The notes under the pieces were generated by a model. It was given only the letters and a program-made list of their open reading frames with translations. It was not told the origin of the DNA and did no database searches. DNA of 64,000 nucleotides, from positions 1-64,000 of the forward strand of contig NZ_JAHLEM010000055.1 of assembly GCF_018883605.1 (NCBI RefSeq), read 5' to 3'. A program made the position numbers and the translations under genes. Positions 10,654 to 19,846 of this stretch are shown piece after piece; positions within the stretch are counted from its first letter, which is position 1, and each line of letters begins with the position of its first letter. Source of the DNA: Streptomyces niphimycinicus (GTDB lineage Bacteria > Actinomycetota > Actinomycetes > Streptomycetales > Streptomycetaceae).

Positions 10654-11669
10654 CCATTCGTACCAAGCGGCTGCGACGGCTGGTCGGAGCACGGACCAGC
10701 CGGAGCGCGCAGCCCAAGGTCGTCGCACTCGGCGGCGGCATGGGCCTGTCCGCGTCGCTCGCCGCACTGCGCCGGATCACCGGCGACCTCACCGCCGTCG
10801 TCACCGTGGCGGATGACGGCGGCTCCAGCGGGCGGCTCCGCGACGAGCTGGGCGTGCTGCCGCCCGGCGATCTGCGCAAGGCCCTGGCCGCGCTGTGCGG
10901 CGACGACGACTGGGGCCAGACCTGGGCGCGGGTCATCCAGCACCGCTTCATCAGCGAGGGCGAGCTGCACGGCCACGCGGTCGGCAATGTGCTGATCGTC
11001 GCCCTGTGGGAGCAGCTCGGCGACCATGTGAAGGCGCTCGACCTGGTCGGCAAGCTGCTGGGCGCCCATGGCCGGGTGCTGCCCATGTCGGCCGTCCCCC
11101 TGGAGCTCCAGGCGTACGTGCGGGGCCATGACCCGGCGCACCCGGACGAGGTGTCCACCGTCGCCGGGCAGGCCACCGTGGCGCTGACCCGCGGCGAGGT
11201 GCAGTCGGTCCATCTGGTGCCGCACGACCCGCCGGCCGTCCCCGAGGCCGTCGAGGCGGTCATGGACGCCGACTGGGTGGTGCTGGGGCCCGGCTCCTGG
11301 TTCTCCTCCGTGATCCCGCATCTGCTGGTCCCCGATCTGCTCCAGGCACTCACCGAGACCAAGGCCCGGCGGGTGCTGTCACTGAACCTCGCCCCTCAGC
11401 CGGGAGAAACCGATGGCTTCTCTCCGCAGCGTCATTTGGAGGTTTTGGCCCGACACGCCCCTAAACTCGCCTTCGACGTGGTGCTGGCCGATGAGGCCGC
11501 CGTCCCCGACCAGAGCAGTCTGTGCGACGCGGCCAAGCGGCTGGGCGGCACGGTCGAGCTGGCGCCGGTGGCCGCGACCGACGGTGCCCCGAAGCACGAC
11601 CCGGAGCTTCTGGCGGCCGCGTACGACCGTATTTTTCGGATGCATGGAAGGATCGGCCCATGGCGATGA
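10650..11669 (+). CDS. yvcK: Gluconeogenesis factor YvcK / uridine diphosphate-binding protein
   Basis: 339 residues of the CofD/YvcK family. The nucleotide-binding region has [18 protein letters not shown] near residue 25 and [14 protein letters not shown] near residue 51; the [10 protein letters not shown] and [14 protein letters not shown] segments are also characteristic. In firmicutes and mycobacteria YvcK proteins are needed for growth on gluconeogenic carbon and for cell-wall homeostasis. The GTG start overlaps the rapZ stop, and the 3' end overlaps whiA by 10 bases. Confidence 0.94.
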   Translation: MTIRTKRLRRLVGARTSRSAQPKVVALGGGMGLSASLAALRRITGDLTAVVTVADDGGSSGRLRDELGVLPPGDLRKALAALCGDDDWGQTWARVIQHRFISEGELHGHAVGNVLIVALWEQLGDHVKALDLVGKLLGAHGRVLPMSAVPLELQAYVRGHDPAHPDEVSTVAGQATVALTRGEVQSVHLVPHDPPAVPEAVEAVMDADWVVLGPGSWFSSVIPHLLVPDLLQALTETKARRVLSLNLAPQPGETDGFSPQRHLEVLARHAPKLAFDVVLADEAAVPDQSSLCDAAKRLGGTVELAPVAATDGAPKHDPELLAAAYDRIFRMHGRIGPWR

Positions 11670-12649
11670 CGGCAGCGGTGAAGGACGAAATCTCCCGGCT
11701 CCCCGTCACCCGGACCTGCTGCCGGAAAGCGGAGGTCTCGGCGATCCTGCGGTTCGCGGGCGGGCTGCACCTGGTCAGCGGGCGCATCGTGATCGAGGCG
11801 GAGCTGGACACCGGGATCGCGGCCCGCAGGGTGCGCAAGGACATCCTGGAGATCTTCGGCCACTCCTCGGATCTGGTCGTGATGGCCCCCGGAGGGCTGC
11901 GCCGCGGCAGCAGGTACGTGGTGCGGGTGGTGGCGGGCGGTGACCAGCTCGCGCGGCAGACCGGCCTGGTCGACGGCCGCGGCCGGCCGATCCGCGGACT
12001 GCCGCCGCAGGTCGTCTCCGGCGCCACCTGCGACGCCGAGGCCGCCTGGCGCGGGGCCTTCCTCGCCCATGGCTCGCTCACCGAGCCCGGCCGCTCGTCC
12101 TCCCTGGAGGTGACCTGCCCCGGCCCGGAGGCCGCGCTCGCACTGGTCGGCGCCGCCCGCCGGCTCCAGATCGCCGCCAAGGCGCGCGAGGTGCGCGGGG
12201 TGGACCGGGTGGTCGTCCGGGACGGTGACGCCATCGGCGCGCTGTTGACGCGGCTGGGGGCGCATGAGTCGGTCCTCGCCTGGGAGGAGCGGCGGATGCG
12301 GCGCGAGGTGCGCGCGACCGCCAACCGCCTCGCCAACTTCGACGACGCCAATCTGCGCCGCTCGGCCCGTGCCGCCGTCGCCGCCGGGGCCCGGGTGCAG
12401 CGCGCCCTGGAGATCCTGGCCGACGAGGTGCCCGAGCACCTCGCGGCGGCCGGCCGGCTGCGCATGGAGCACAAGCAGGCATCCCTGGAGGAGCTGGGCG
12501 CCCTCGCCGACCCGCCGCTGACCAAGGACGCCGTCGCGGGCCGCATCCGCCGGCTGCTGGCCATGGCCGACAAGCGCGCCCAGGACCTGGGCATCCCCGG
12601 CACCGAGTCCAGCCTGACCGAGGAGATGGCCGAGGGCATGGTCGGCTGA
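11660..12649 (+). CDS. whiA: Sporulation transcription factor WhiA
   Basis: 329 residues. The N-terminal part is a degenerate LAGLIDADG homing-endonuclease fold ([23 protein letters not shown] and [22 protein letters not shown]), and the C-terminal part holds a helix-turn-helix near [26 protein letters not shown]. WhiA works with WhiB to switch aerial hyphae to sporulation septation in Streptomyces. The ATG at 11660 has GGAAGGA seven bases upstream. Downstream, the gene that normally follows in this order has been destroyed (see the M14 remnants). Confidence 0.97.
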   Translation: MAMTAAVKDEISRLPVTRTCCRKAEVSAILRFAGGLHLVSGRIVIEAELDTGIAARRVRKDILEIFGHSSDLVVMAPGGLRRGSRYVVRVVAGGDQLARQTGLVDGRGRPIRGLPPQVVSGATCDAEAAWRGAFLAHGSLTEPGRSSSLEVTCPGPEAALALVGAARRLQIAAKAREVRGVDRVVVRDGDAIGALLTRLGAHESVLAWEERRMRREVRATANRLANFDDANLRRSARAAVAAGARVQRALEILADEVPEHLAAAGRLRMEHKQASLEELGALADPPLTKDAVAGRIRRLLAMADKRAQDLGIPGTESSLTEEMAEGMVG

Positions 12650-12677
12650 TGGCGCCCCGCGCCAGGGCCGATCGCCC

Positions 12678-12920
12678 CGAGACCGCGTAGCGGTCCGGCA
12701 GTCTCTTCGTATCCGCTCGTGAGCCTGCAAGGCACGAACCGGCTTGCCGGGGATACGGCTCAGATGGCGCTGACCGGCTGGATGTCGTCGGGCGGAGCCT
12801 GGCGTGGGGCTCCGTCAACGGTCCCGCACCGCAGTCCTGCGGTGGATGTGACTCCGGGCGCGGAAGCCTGCTGCGCAGGAGAGCATGAATCGGTGTGAGC
12901 TTGCGTTCACGGCCGAGAAG
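12678..12920. repeat. Left copy of a ~245-bp inverted repeat (candidate TnpB element end / structured RNA)
   Basis: This segment reappears in reverse orientation at 14778-15035. The stretch 12721-12764 is identical over 44 bases to the complement of 14952-14995, and most of the rest matches in roughly five of six positions by eye. It contains short hairpins, such as CCGGCTTGCCGG and a CCGCAG...CTGCGG stem that changes only in its loop between copies. No convincing protein is encoded. It ends exactly where the M14 peptidase remnant begins. Confidence 0.8.
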
Positions 12921-13310
12921 GTGACACGCACGGTGAGATCGAGCGGCGCGGTGGTGACACTGGCCGCGCTGCTCCTGGGGGGACTGGCCGCGGCCCCCGC
13001 ACCACGATCGGCGGACCCCGCCGGGGACGGGCTGTCCGTCTGGGCCGCCCAGGTCACCAAGGACCAGATTCCGCTGCTGCTCCGCGCCGGAGCGGACGGC
13101 ACCGAGCTGGGGCGGCAGGTGCCCGAGAAGGGCACCGGCCCGGTCGAGCTCTACTCACCGCCGAGCAGGCCGCCGCACTGCGCGGCGAGGGCGTGCGGCT
13201 CGCCGAGAAGAAGGTCTCCGCACCGACCCGCAACCGACTGAAGGCCGCGGGCGACGGCGTCTTCCGCCCCTACAGCGGCGAGGGCGGGCTCCAGCAGGAG
13301 ATCGTCGAGG
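12921..13310 (+). pseudogene. M14 zinc carboxypeptidase, 5' remnant with frameshift
   Basis: Encodes a signal peptide (VVTLAALLLGGLAAAPAP) and the start of a secreted zinc carboxypeptidase propeptide (VWAAQVTKDQIPLLLRAG, then after a frame change GVRLAEKKVSAPTRNRLKAAG and GVFRPYSGEGG). A single base appears to be missing near 13152-13156: ELY continues as LTAEQAAALRGEG only in the next frame. Homology stops near 13310, before the catalytic domain, where TnpB-element DNA begins. The start is uncertain: GTG at 12921, or 12933 with GAAGG at proper spacing. The gene that follows whiA in related genomes is, from memory, of this family. Confidence 0.7.
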
Positions 13311-13582
13311 GCATGGTCGCTGACCCCTCAGGAGCGAGCGGCACGCAAGCCGCACCCCTGGACCCCGCTCCAGCACCTCGCGGTTCTGGAGCGCACGAGC
13401 GATCCGGGGGCGCGTATGTCCCCTGGGTCATGCACCGGAGCGCTTGCTTCGTGTTCGCGATGGGGGAGTTCATCGCCTCCCATGACGGCGTTGCGGAGCG
13501 TCGCCGCTCTCTGCTGCCTCTCGGGCACAGAACGCCCGGATGGCCGGAGGAGCCGGAGAATACGAACAACTGCCCTACGGCT

Positions 13583-13596
13583 CACCAGTTGTGGTG
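13583..13596 (+). repeat. Possible left-end hairpin of the TnpB element
   Basis: CACCA-GTTG-TGGTG, a 5-bp stem with a 4-base loop, 54 bp before the tnpB start. IS200/IS605 elements carry subterminal hairpins in place of inverted repeats, so this may be one, but a stem this short is weak evidence. Confidence 0.3.
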
Positions 13597-13649
13597 ATGG
13601 CTAGGTAAAGGCGGGCTTGTGTGCGGCGGTCGTACTACGGTCCGAGGCC

Positions 13650-14536
13650 ATGAAGCTGGTGACGCAGGTGAAGCTGGTGCCGGATGCCGTGCAGGCTCGG
13701 GCATTTGAGCGCACCCTGCCCGCGATCAACGAGGCCGCAAACTGGGTCTCCGCCGTGTCCTTCGAGTACTTCAGGCTCAGGGGCAGCGTGCGTGAGCTGC
13801 GGAAACGGTGTTACGGCGAGCTGAAGGCCCGTGGGTTCGGGGCACAGGCCGCGCAGCACATCATCAAGCGCGTGGCCGACGCTTACACGACGCTGCGGGC
13901 CAACATAAAGGTCGGGAACCTCGGCCCCGAGCACTCCAAGCGCCGACGGAAGGCGGAGTCCAAGCCGATCGTCTTCCGTCCGCACGCCGGGCACACCTTC
14001 GACGACCGGTGCCTGAGCTGGAACTACGACACCCGGACCGTGAGCATCTGGACCCTGGACGGCCGGATCAAGAACGTGCGGTTCGCCTGTTCGCCCGGCG
14101 CTCTCAAGCAGCTTGCCGAGCACCGTCAGGGACCCACATCAATCACAAGATCGCCAAGACTGTCGTTGCTGTCGCCCAACGCACCGAACGCGGCCTCGCC
14201 CTGGAACAGCTCCAGGGCATCCGCGAGCGGGTTACGGTTCCCCGCGACCAGCGAGCACGCCAGTCCTCCTGGCCGTTCCACCAGCTCGGCTCGTTCATCG
14301 CCTACAAGGCCAAACGTGTCGGCGTGCCGTTCATCGAGGTGGACCCGGCCTACACCTCGCAGCGCTGTCCGCGCTGCGGCCACACCGAGAAGGCCAACCG
14401 GCCCACTCGGGACCACTTCCGCTGTCGTCGGTGCGGCCTCGCTGGGCCCGCCGACCACGTCGCCGGGACCAACATCGCTAAGCGAGGGGTCACGGCGTGG
14501 GTATTCGTCAACATGCCCGGTCCGGTCCCCGCATAG
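13650..14536 (+). pseudogene. tnpB: tnpB, RNA-guided nuclease of an IS200/IS605-type element, internally deleted
   Basis: The N-terminal part (MKLVTQVKLVPDAVQARAFE to about ALKQLAEHRQG, 161 residues) is in one frame. After about 14133 the protein continues in another frame as INHKIAKTVVAVAQRTERG. The C-terminal part keeps the RuvC-II Glu region (GLALEQLQGIRERV), a zinc ribbon (CPRCGH...CRRCGL) and the RuvC-III Asp (ADHVAGTNIA). The segment that should carry the first RuvC Asp (GVDLG-like) is absent, so both a deletion of roughly 100 codons and a frame change are inferred. The nuclease should be inactive. Confidence 0.8.
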
Positions 14537-14612
14537 CGCAGGGACCGGTAGATGTGACCCTTGACCGTCCTGCCGTAGGGGGCAGTCGGGGGCATAAGCA
14601 GAGCCGTATCGA

Positions 14613-14632
14613 ACCGAGTCAACGAACTCGGT
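14613..14632 (+). repeat. Right-end hairpin of the TnpB element
   Basis: ACCGAGT-CAACGA-ACTCGGT, a perfect 7-bp stem with a 6-base loop, eight bases before peptidase homology resumes. A similar but imperfect hairpin (ACCGAGC...CTCAGT) occurs at 14796-14815 in the second inserted segment, which suggests related element ends. Confidence 0.5.
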
Positions 14633-14640
14633 CGTTTGCC

Positions 14641-14776
14641 GCCGCGCAGTTGACCTATGACACCGAGCCCGGCTACGACGATGTGATCGTCGAGGCGCGC
14701 ACCGCAGGCCAGGACAGCTCGACGCCCCCCACCGAGTGCGAGGCGGGCTTCCTGCTCAATCTGCACCCGTTCGTCA
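14641..14776 (+). pseudogene. M14 zinc carboxypeptidase, internal remnant
   Basis: About 45 codons of the C-terminal immune-inhibitor-like domain (QLTYDTEPGYDDVIVEART ... PPTECEAGFLLNLHPF). The fragment is joined on the left to the TnpB element and on the right to the second inserted segment. Together with the pieces at 12921-13310 and 15097-15556 it shows one former gene cut in three; the whole catalytic domain with its zinc ligands is missing. Confidence 0.65.
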
Positions 14777-15096
14777 ACTTCTCGGCCGTGAACGGACCGA
14801 GCTTGTTGACTCAGTCGGCCACACCGATTCATGCTCTCCTGCGCGGCTGGCTTCCGTGCCGGGAGTCACATCCACCGCAGGTCTGCGGTGCGGGACCATT
14901 GACGGGGCCCCAGGCTGGGTGCGCCCAGCGGCATCCGTTCGGTCAGCGCCGTCTGAGCCGTATCCCCGGCAAGCCGGTTCGTGCCTTGCAGGCTCGCGAA
15001 CGGATGCGAAGAGATTACCGGACCGTTGCGCGGCCGGAGGGGGAAGGATGCGATTCCTCCCGGGCATTGAACGCCCGGGGTCCCTCTCAAGGACAG
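14777..15096 (+). mobile_element. Second inserted segment: candidate omega-RNA/right-end remnant of a TnpB element
   Basis: About 320 bp splitting the M14 remnant between the codons for HPF and for the KHYLTP stretch that follows it. It has no gene. The bulk (14778-15035) is the inverted copy of 12678-12920. The last 60 bp carry a strong hairpin (CCGGGC-ATTGAA-CGCCCGG, near 15057-15077) followed by CTCTCAAGGA, which looks like the right end of an IS200/IS605 element. No target duplication is seen. The identity as a guide-RNA scaffold is inferred from hairpin richness and the tnpB neighbour. Confidence 0.5.
14778..15035. repeat. Right copy of the ~245-bp inverted repeat
   Basis: Reverse-complement partner of 12678-12920. 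It differs mainly by a roughly 16-base addition near 14791-14818 that forms a small hairpin where the left copy is shorter. The 44-base identical core is 14952-14995. Confidence 0.8.
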
Positions 15097-15556
15097 GCTG
15101 AAGCACTATCTGACCCCCGGCGACGACGGCTGCGGTGCGCGGGGCAGCACCGGAGCCTGGAACAGCCTGACGGGCTCCTCCGAGGGGTGGCGGCCGGTCT
15201 CCGTGGACCTGAGCGGCTACGCGGGCAAGAAGGTCGAGCTGGCGCTCTCCTACGTCACCGACCCGGGCACCGGCGGCCGGGGCGCCTTCGTGGACAGCAC
15301 CGAGTTCACCGTCGGCGGCACCGCCAAGGACTCCGAGGGCTTCGAGACGGCGCTCGGCCCCTGGTCGGTCTCGGGAGCGCCGGAGGGCAGCCCGGCGAAC
15401 TCGGCGGACCGGTCCCGTTCCCGGGAGCTCTTCCACACCGCCGCGGGCGTCACCACCCGGGACACCGTGCTGCTCGGCTTCGGCCTGGAGCATGTCCCGG
15501 ACGCCGCCCAGCGGGCCCGGCTGGTGGCCGACGCGCTACGTGCGCTGCGTCGTTGA
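15097..15556 (+). pseudogene. M14 zinc carboxypeptidase, 3' remnant
   Basis: The last 150 or so codons of the former peptidase: KHYLTPGDDGCGARGSTGAW, then VSVDLSGYAGKKVELALSYV and TVLLGFGLEHV, to the TGA at 15554. This is the carbohydrate-binding or immune-inhibitor-like C-terminal domain often attached to secreted actinobacterial M14 peptidases. The frame is intact, but no start or ribosome site is left for it. Confidence 0.65.
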
Positions 15557-15579
15557 CAGCGCGTGACAAATCGTGACTG

Positions 15580-15624
15580 AATCGGCGGCCCGTACCACTT
15601 TCCGGTGGTCATGGGCCGCCGATT
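15580..15624. terminator. Hairpin terminator before gap
   Basis: A 12-bp perfect outer stem (AATCGGCGGCCC/GGGCCGCCGATT) with an inner ACCAC/GTGGT stem, 24 bases after the stop of the M14 remnant. It would isolate gap from upstream transcription. Confidence 0.75.
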
Positions 15625-15657
15625 GCCAATGTCACGTACGTCCCGTGATAGCGGTAG

Positions 15658-16737
<1,080 letters not shown>

Positions 16738-16760
16738 CCGCTGTCCCGATGAGCCAGGAA

Positions 16761-16795
16761 CGGGGCCCACTACGACGGTGTCGTAGCGGGCCCCG
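16761..16795 (+). terminator. Hairpin between gap and pgk
   Basis: A 35-base hairpin: CGGGGCCC, one A/C mismatch, CTACGAC, loop GGT, then the complement. It sits 24 bases after gap and 25 before pgk. It is likely an attenuating or partial terminator, or an mRNA-processing and stabilising structure for the gap transcript. Confidence 0.7.
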
Positions 16796-16819
16796 ATCCA
16801 TGATCAAGGAGTCATCCCT

Positions 16820-18022
16820 GTGAAGACGATTGACGATCTTCAGGTCGCCGGGCAGCGGGTCTTCGTCCGCGTCGATCTGAACGTCCCGCTCGACGGCGAG
16901 ACGATCACCGACGACGGCCGGATCCGCGCCGCCGTTCCGACGATCAACAAGCTCCTGGACCTGGGCGCCAGGGTGATCGTCGCCTCGCATCTGGGCCGCC
17001 CCAAGGGCGCCCCGGACCCCCAGTACTCGCTCGCCCCCGTCGCCCGGCGGCTCGGCGAACTCCTCGGCAAGCAGGTCGCCTTCGCGACCGACACCGTGGA
17101 CGAGAGCGCTCAGGCCACCGTGGCGGGGCTCGCCGACGGCGAGGTCGCGCTGCTGGAGAACCTGCGTTTCAACGCCGGTGAGACCAGTAAGGACGACGCC
17201 GAGCGCGGCGCCTTCGCCGACCGGCTCGCCACCCTCGCCGACCTCTACGTGGGCGACGGCTTCGGCGCGGTCCACCGTAAGCACGCCTCCGTGTACGACC
17301 TCCCGGCCCGGCTGCCGCACGCCGCCGGCGAGCTGATCGCCGCCGAGCTGTCGGTCCTGAAGAAGCTCACCGAGGACGTCAAGCGGCCCTACGCGGTCGT
17401 CCTCGGCGGCGCCAAGGTCTCCGACAAGCTCGGCGTCATCGACCACCTGCTGGAGAAGGCCGACCGCATCCTGATCGGCGGCGGCATGGCCTACACCTTC
17501 CTCAAGGCCCAGGGCCATGAGGTCGGCGGCTCGCTGCTTCAGGAGGACCAGGTCCCGGCGGTCCAGGACTATCTGCGCCGGGCCAAGGAGCGCGGGGTGG
17601 AGTTCGTGCTCCCGGTCGATGTCACGGCCGCGTCCGAATTCCCGGACCTGAAGACCAAGGCCCCCGCGAACCCGCGGGTCATCGCCGCGGACGCGATCCC
17701 GGCCGATCTTCAGGGGCTGGACATCGGCCCGGAGACCCGCAAGCTGTACGCCTCGAAGCTGGCCGACGCGGCCACCGTCTTCTGGAACGGCCCGATGGGC
17801 GTCTTCGAGCACCCCGACTTCGCCGAGGGCACCCGGGCCGTGGCCCAGGCGCTCCTGGACAGCCCGGCCTTCACCGTGGTCGGCGGCGGCGACTCCGCTG
17901 CGGCCGTACGGATCCTGGGCTTCGACGAGAACGCTTTCGGCCACATCTCGACCGGCGGTGGAGCGAGCCTCGAATACCTCGAGGGCAAGACGCTCCCCGG
18001 CCTCGCCGCACTGGAGGACTGA
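16820..18022 (+). CDS. pgk: Phosphoglycerate kinase
   Basis: Transfers phosphate from 1,3-bisphosphoglycerate to ADP. 400 residues. Family signatures are [13 protein letters not shown] near the N-terminus, [26 protein letters not shown], and [14 protein letters not shown] plus [13 protein letters not shown] at the C-terminus for nucleotide binding and the hinge. The GTG start has AAGGAG eight bases upstream. It is followed after five bases by tpiA. Confidence 0.97.
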   Translation: MKTIDDLQVAGQRVFVRVDLNVPLDGETITDDGRIRAAVPTINKLLDLGARVIVASHLGRPKGAPDPQYSLAPVARRLGELLGKQVAFATDTVDESAQATVAGLADGEVALLENLRFNAGETSKDDAERGAFADRLATLADLYVGDGFGAVHRKHASVYDLPARLPHAAGELIAAELSVLKKLTEDVKRPYAVVLGGAKVSDKLGVIDHLLEKADRILIGGGMAYTFLKAQGHEVGGSLLQEDQVPAVQDYLRRAKERGVEFVLPVDVTAASEFPDLKTKAPANPRVIAADAIPADLQGLDIGPETRKLYASKLADAATVFWNGPMGVFEHPDFAEGTRAVAQALLDSPAFTVVGGGDSAAAVRILGFDENAFGHISTGGGASLEYLEGKTLPGLAALED

Positions 18023-18027
18023 ACACT

Positions 18028-18804
18028 GTGAGTGACCGTACGCCGCTGATGGCGGGCAACTGGAAGATGAACCTCAACCACCTCGAGGCCATCGCCCACG
18101 TCCAGAAGCTCGCCTTCGCACTCGCCGACAAGGACTACGAGGCCGTGGAGGTCGCGGTGCTGCCGCCCTTCACCGATCTGCGGTCGGTGCAGACCCTGGT
18201 CGACGGCGACAAGTTGAAGATCAAGTACGGCGCCCAGGACATCTCCGCGCAGGACTCCGGCGCCTACACCGGCGAGATCTCCGGCCCGATGCTGTCCAAG
18301 CTCAAGTGCACCTTCGCCGTCGTCGGGCACTCGGAGCGGCGCCAGTACCACGGCGAGTCCGACGAGCTGTGCAACGCCAAGGTCAAGGCGGCCTTCCGCC
18401 ATGACCTCACCCCGATCCTGTGCGTCGGCGAGGGCCTGGAGGTCCGTAAGGCGGGCAACCAGGTCGCCCACACCCTCGCGCAGGTGGACGGCGGTCTCAA
18501 GGACATCCCCGCCGAGCAGGCCGAGACCATCGTGATCGCCTACGAGCCGGTCTGGGCGATCGGCACCGGCGAGGTCGCGACCCCCGAGGATGCCCAGGAG
18601 GTCTGCGGGGCCATCCGCGGCCGGCTCGCCGAGCTGTACGGCCAGGAGGTCGCCGACAAGGTCAGGATCCAGTACGGCGGCTCGGTGAAGTCCGGGAACG
18701 TCGCCGCGATCATGGCTCAGCCCGATGTGGACGGCGCCCTGATCGGCGGCGCGGCGCTGGACGCGGACGAATTCGTCAAGATCGTTCGTTTCCGCGACCA
18801 GTGA
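18028..18804 (+). CDS. tpiA: Triosephosphate isomerase
   Basis: Interconverts dihydroxyacetone phosphate and glyceraldehyde 3-phosphate. 258 residues of a TIM barrel: NWKMN near residue 11 (Lys), GHSERR (catalytic His), [11 protein letters not shown] (catalytic Glu) and the phosphate loop YGGSVK. The GTG start lies just after the pgk stop with GGAGG upstream; co-transcription with pgk is likely. Confidence 0.97.
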   Translation: MSDRTPLMAGNWKMNLNHLEAIAHVQKLAFALADKDYEAVEVAVLPPFTDLRSVQTLVDGDKLKIKYGAQDISAQDSGAYTGEISGPMLSKLKCTFAVVGHSERRQYHGESDELCNAKVKAAFRHDLTPILCVGEGLEVRKAGNQVAHTLAQVDGGLKDIPAEQAETIVIAYEPVWAIGTGEVATPEDAQEVCGAIRGRLAELYGQEVADKVRIQYGGSVKSGNVAAIMAQPDVDGALIGGAALDADEFVKIVRFRDQ

Positions 18805-18911
18805 GTAGGCCCTAGCGCGCGCGTCGTCGTACCCTGTCGGGGGTCGAGGCGGTGGAAATCGCACCGTCCGGCCCCCGACGTCCGTACAAGCCCGAGAAGG
18901 TTGGTCCAACT

Positions 18912-19145
18912 GTGATCATGGGGTTTTCGATCGCCCTCATCATCTTCAGCCTGCTGCTGATGATGTTGGTGCTCATGCACAAGGGGAAGGGCGGCGGCCT
19001 GTCCGACATGTTCGGTGGCGGCATGCAGTCCTCGGTGGGCGGCTCCTCGGTCGCCGAGCGCAACCTGGACCGCATCACCGTGGTGGTCGGGCTGCTGTGG
19101 TTCGTCTGCATCGTCGTGCTCGGGCTGCTGATGAAGCTCGACTGA
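18912..19145 (+). CDS. secG: Preprotein translocase subunit SecG
   Basis: 77 residues. Two membrane helices (FSIALIIFSLLLMMLVLM and VVVGLLWFVCIVVLGLL) flank the cytoplasmic loop HKGKGGGLSDMFGGG, the SecG hallmark. It is the auxiliary subunit of SecYEG. The start is GTG at 18912 or ATG at 18918; AAGG lies 11 bases before the GTG. Its place just behind tpiA is a conserved actinobacterial arrangement. Confidence 0.93.
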   Translation: MIMGFSIALIIFSLLLMMLVLMHKGKGGGLSDMFGGGMQSSVGGSSVAERNLDRITVVVGLLWFVCIVVLGLLMKLD

Positions 19146-19268
19146 GGCTCCGGCGGGGCCCGCCGAGGGCCCGGCCGACGCCCGATAACTGACGTACCGT
19201 CGTCAGCGGGGCCCATATGCGGCCTATGATGGCAAGGCGTCCTCGGGGACGGGTGTAACTCCTCTCCC

Positions 19269-19296
19269 TGGACGCGCGTTGGGCCTTACGTAGACT
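19269..19296 (+). promoter_or_regulatory. Possible promoter of the RbpA-family gene
   Basis: A TAGACT -10 hexamer at 19291-19296, with TGGACG at 19269-19274 as a weak -35 sixteen bases upstream, 66 bp before the start codon. This fits the Streptomyces housekeeping -10 pattern; the -35 match is poor. Confidence 0.35.
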
Positions 19297-19361
19297 GGGG
19301 CGCCGGGCGGCGAAGCTGCCAATCGAGGCTTCGCGGCACCATCACGCAGGGAGTTACGACC

Positions 19362-19697
19362 GTGGCAAGTGGCAACGCGATCCGTGGAAGCCGGGTCGGA
19401 GCGGGGCCGATGGGAGAGGCCGAGCGAGGCGAATCGGCGCCGCGCCTGCGCATCTCCTTCTGGTGCTCGAACGGGCATGAGACCGTGCCGAGCTTCGCCA
19501 GCGACGCGCAGATCCCTGACACGTGGGACTGCCCCCGCTGCGGCTTCCCGGCCGGCAAGGACCGGGACAACCCGCCGGACCCGCCGCGCACCGAGCCGTA
19601 CAAGACGCATCTGGCGTACGTACGGGAGCGGCGCAGCGACGCCGACGGCGAGGCGATTCTCGCCGAGGCACTCGCCAAGCTCCGGGGCGAGATCTAG
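19362..19697 (+). CDS. RbpA-family RNA polymerase-binding protein
   Basis: 111 residues. N-terminal sigma-interaction-like tail (AIRGSRVGAGPMG), a core with zinc ligands (WCSNGHE and WDCPRCG) and a C-terminal helix (YVRERRSDADGEAILAEALAKL), the RbpA order of parts. RbpA proteins bind the group-1/2 sigma factor and RNA polymerase and stimulate open-complex formation. The sequence differs from the main RbpA type, which carries an RTHWDML(M/L)ERR segment; here it is KTHLAYVRERR, so this looks like the second paralogue. The GTG start has AGGGAG eight bases upstream. Confidence 0.85.
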   Translation: MASGNAIRGSRVGAGPMGEAERGESAPRLRISFWCSNGHETVPSFASDAQIPDTWDCPRCGFPAGKDRDNPPDPPRTEPYKTHLAYVRERRSDADGEAILAEALAKLRGEI

Positions 19698-19716
19698 ACA
19701 CAGCACGCGGTACGAC

Positions 19717-19758
19717 GGCCCGGCCGGGCACCTCCTGTGAGGGGTGCGCGGCCGGGCC
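19717..19758 (+). terminator. Terminator after the RbpA-family gene
   Basis: GGCCCGGCCG pairs with CGGCCGGGCC, and an inner GCACC/GGTGC extends the stem around a TCCTGTGA loop, 20 bases after the stop. Confidence 0.7.
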
Positions 19759-19846
19759 GTTGTCAGTGGTGCGGGCTACGGTCGTGGGGTGCTGAATCTC
19801 CGGGGGGAGCCGTCCCGCCGGGCGGGGGCGGACGCATGGGGGGATC

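Larger units (their letters stand above)
13311..14640 (+). mobile_element. Decayed TnpB-only element (IS200/IS605, IS1341-like group)
   Basis: The segment lying between two M14 peptidase fragments. It holds a broken tnpB (13650-14536), a leader of about 340 bp without a recognisable gene, and a 100-bp 3' tail ending in a 7-bp hairpin (14613-14632). No tnpA transposase and no target duplication are seen, in line with TnpB-only elements of this family. The boundaries are inferred from where peptidase homology stops and restarts. The leader has a hairpin GCTCCAG...CTGGAGC (13367-13392) and CACCA-GTTG-TGGTG (13583-13596). Confidence 0.65.

Noticed and set aside
13320..13600. Possible small protein in the leader of the TnpB element
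   Set aside because: The open frame has no recognisable domain, begins inside peptidase sequence and crosses the presumed element boundary.
13311..15096. Composite transposon bounded by the inverted 245-bp repeats
   Set aside because: The left repeat lies outside the 5' peptidase piece and no DDE transposase or target duplication is present, so the repeats are better read as separate insertions.
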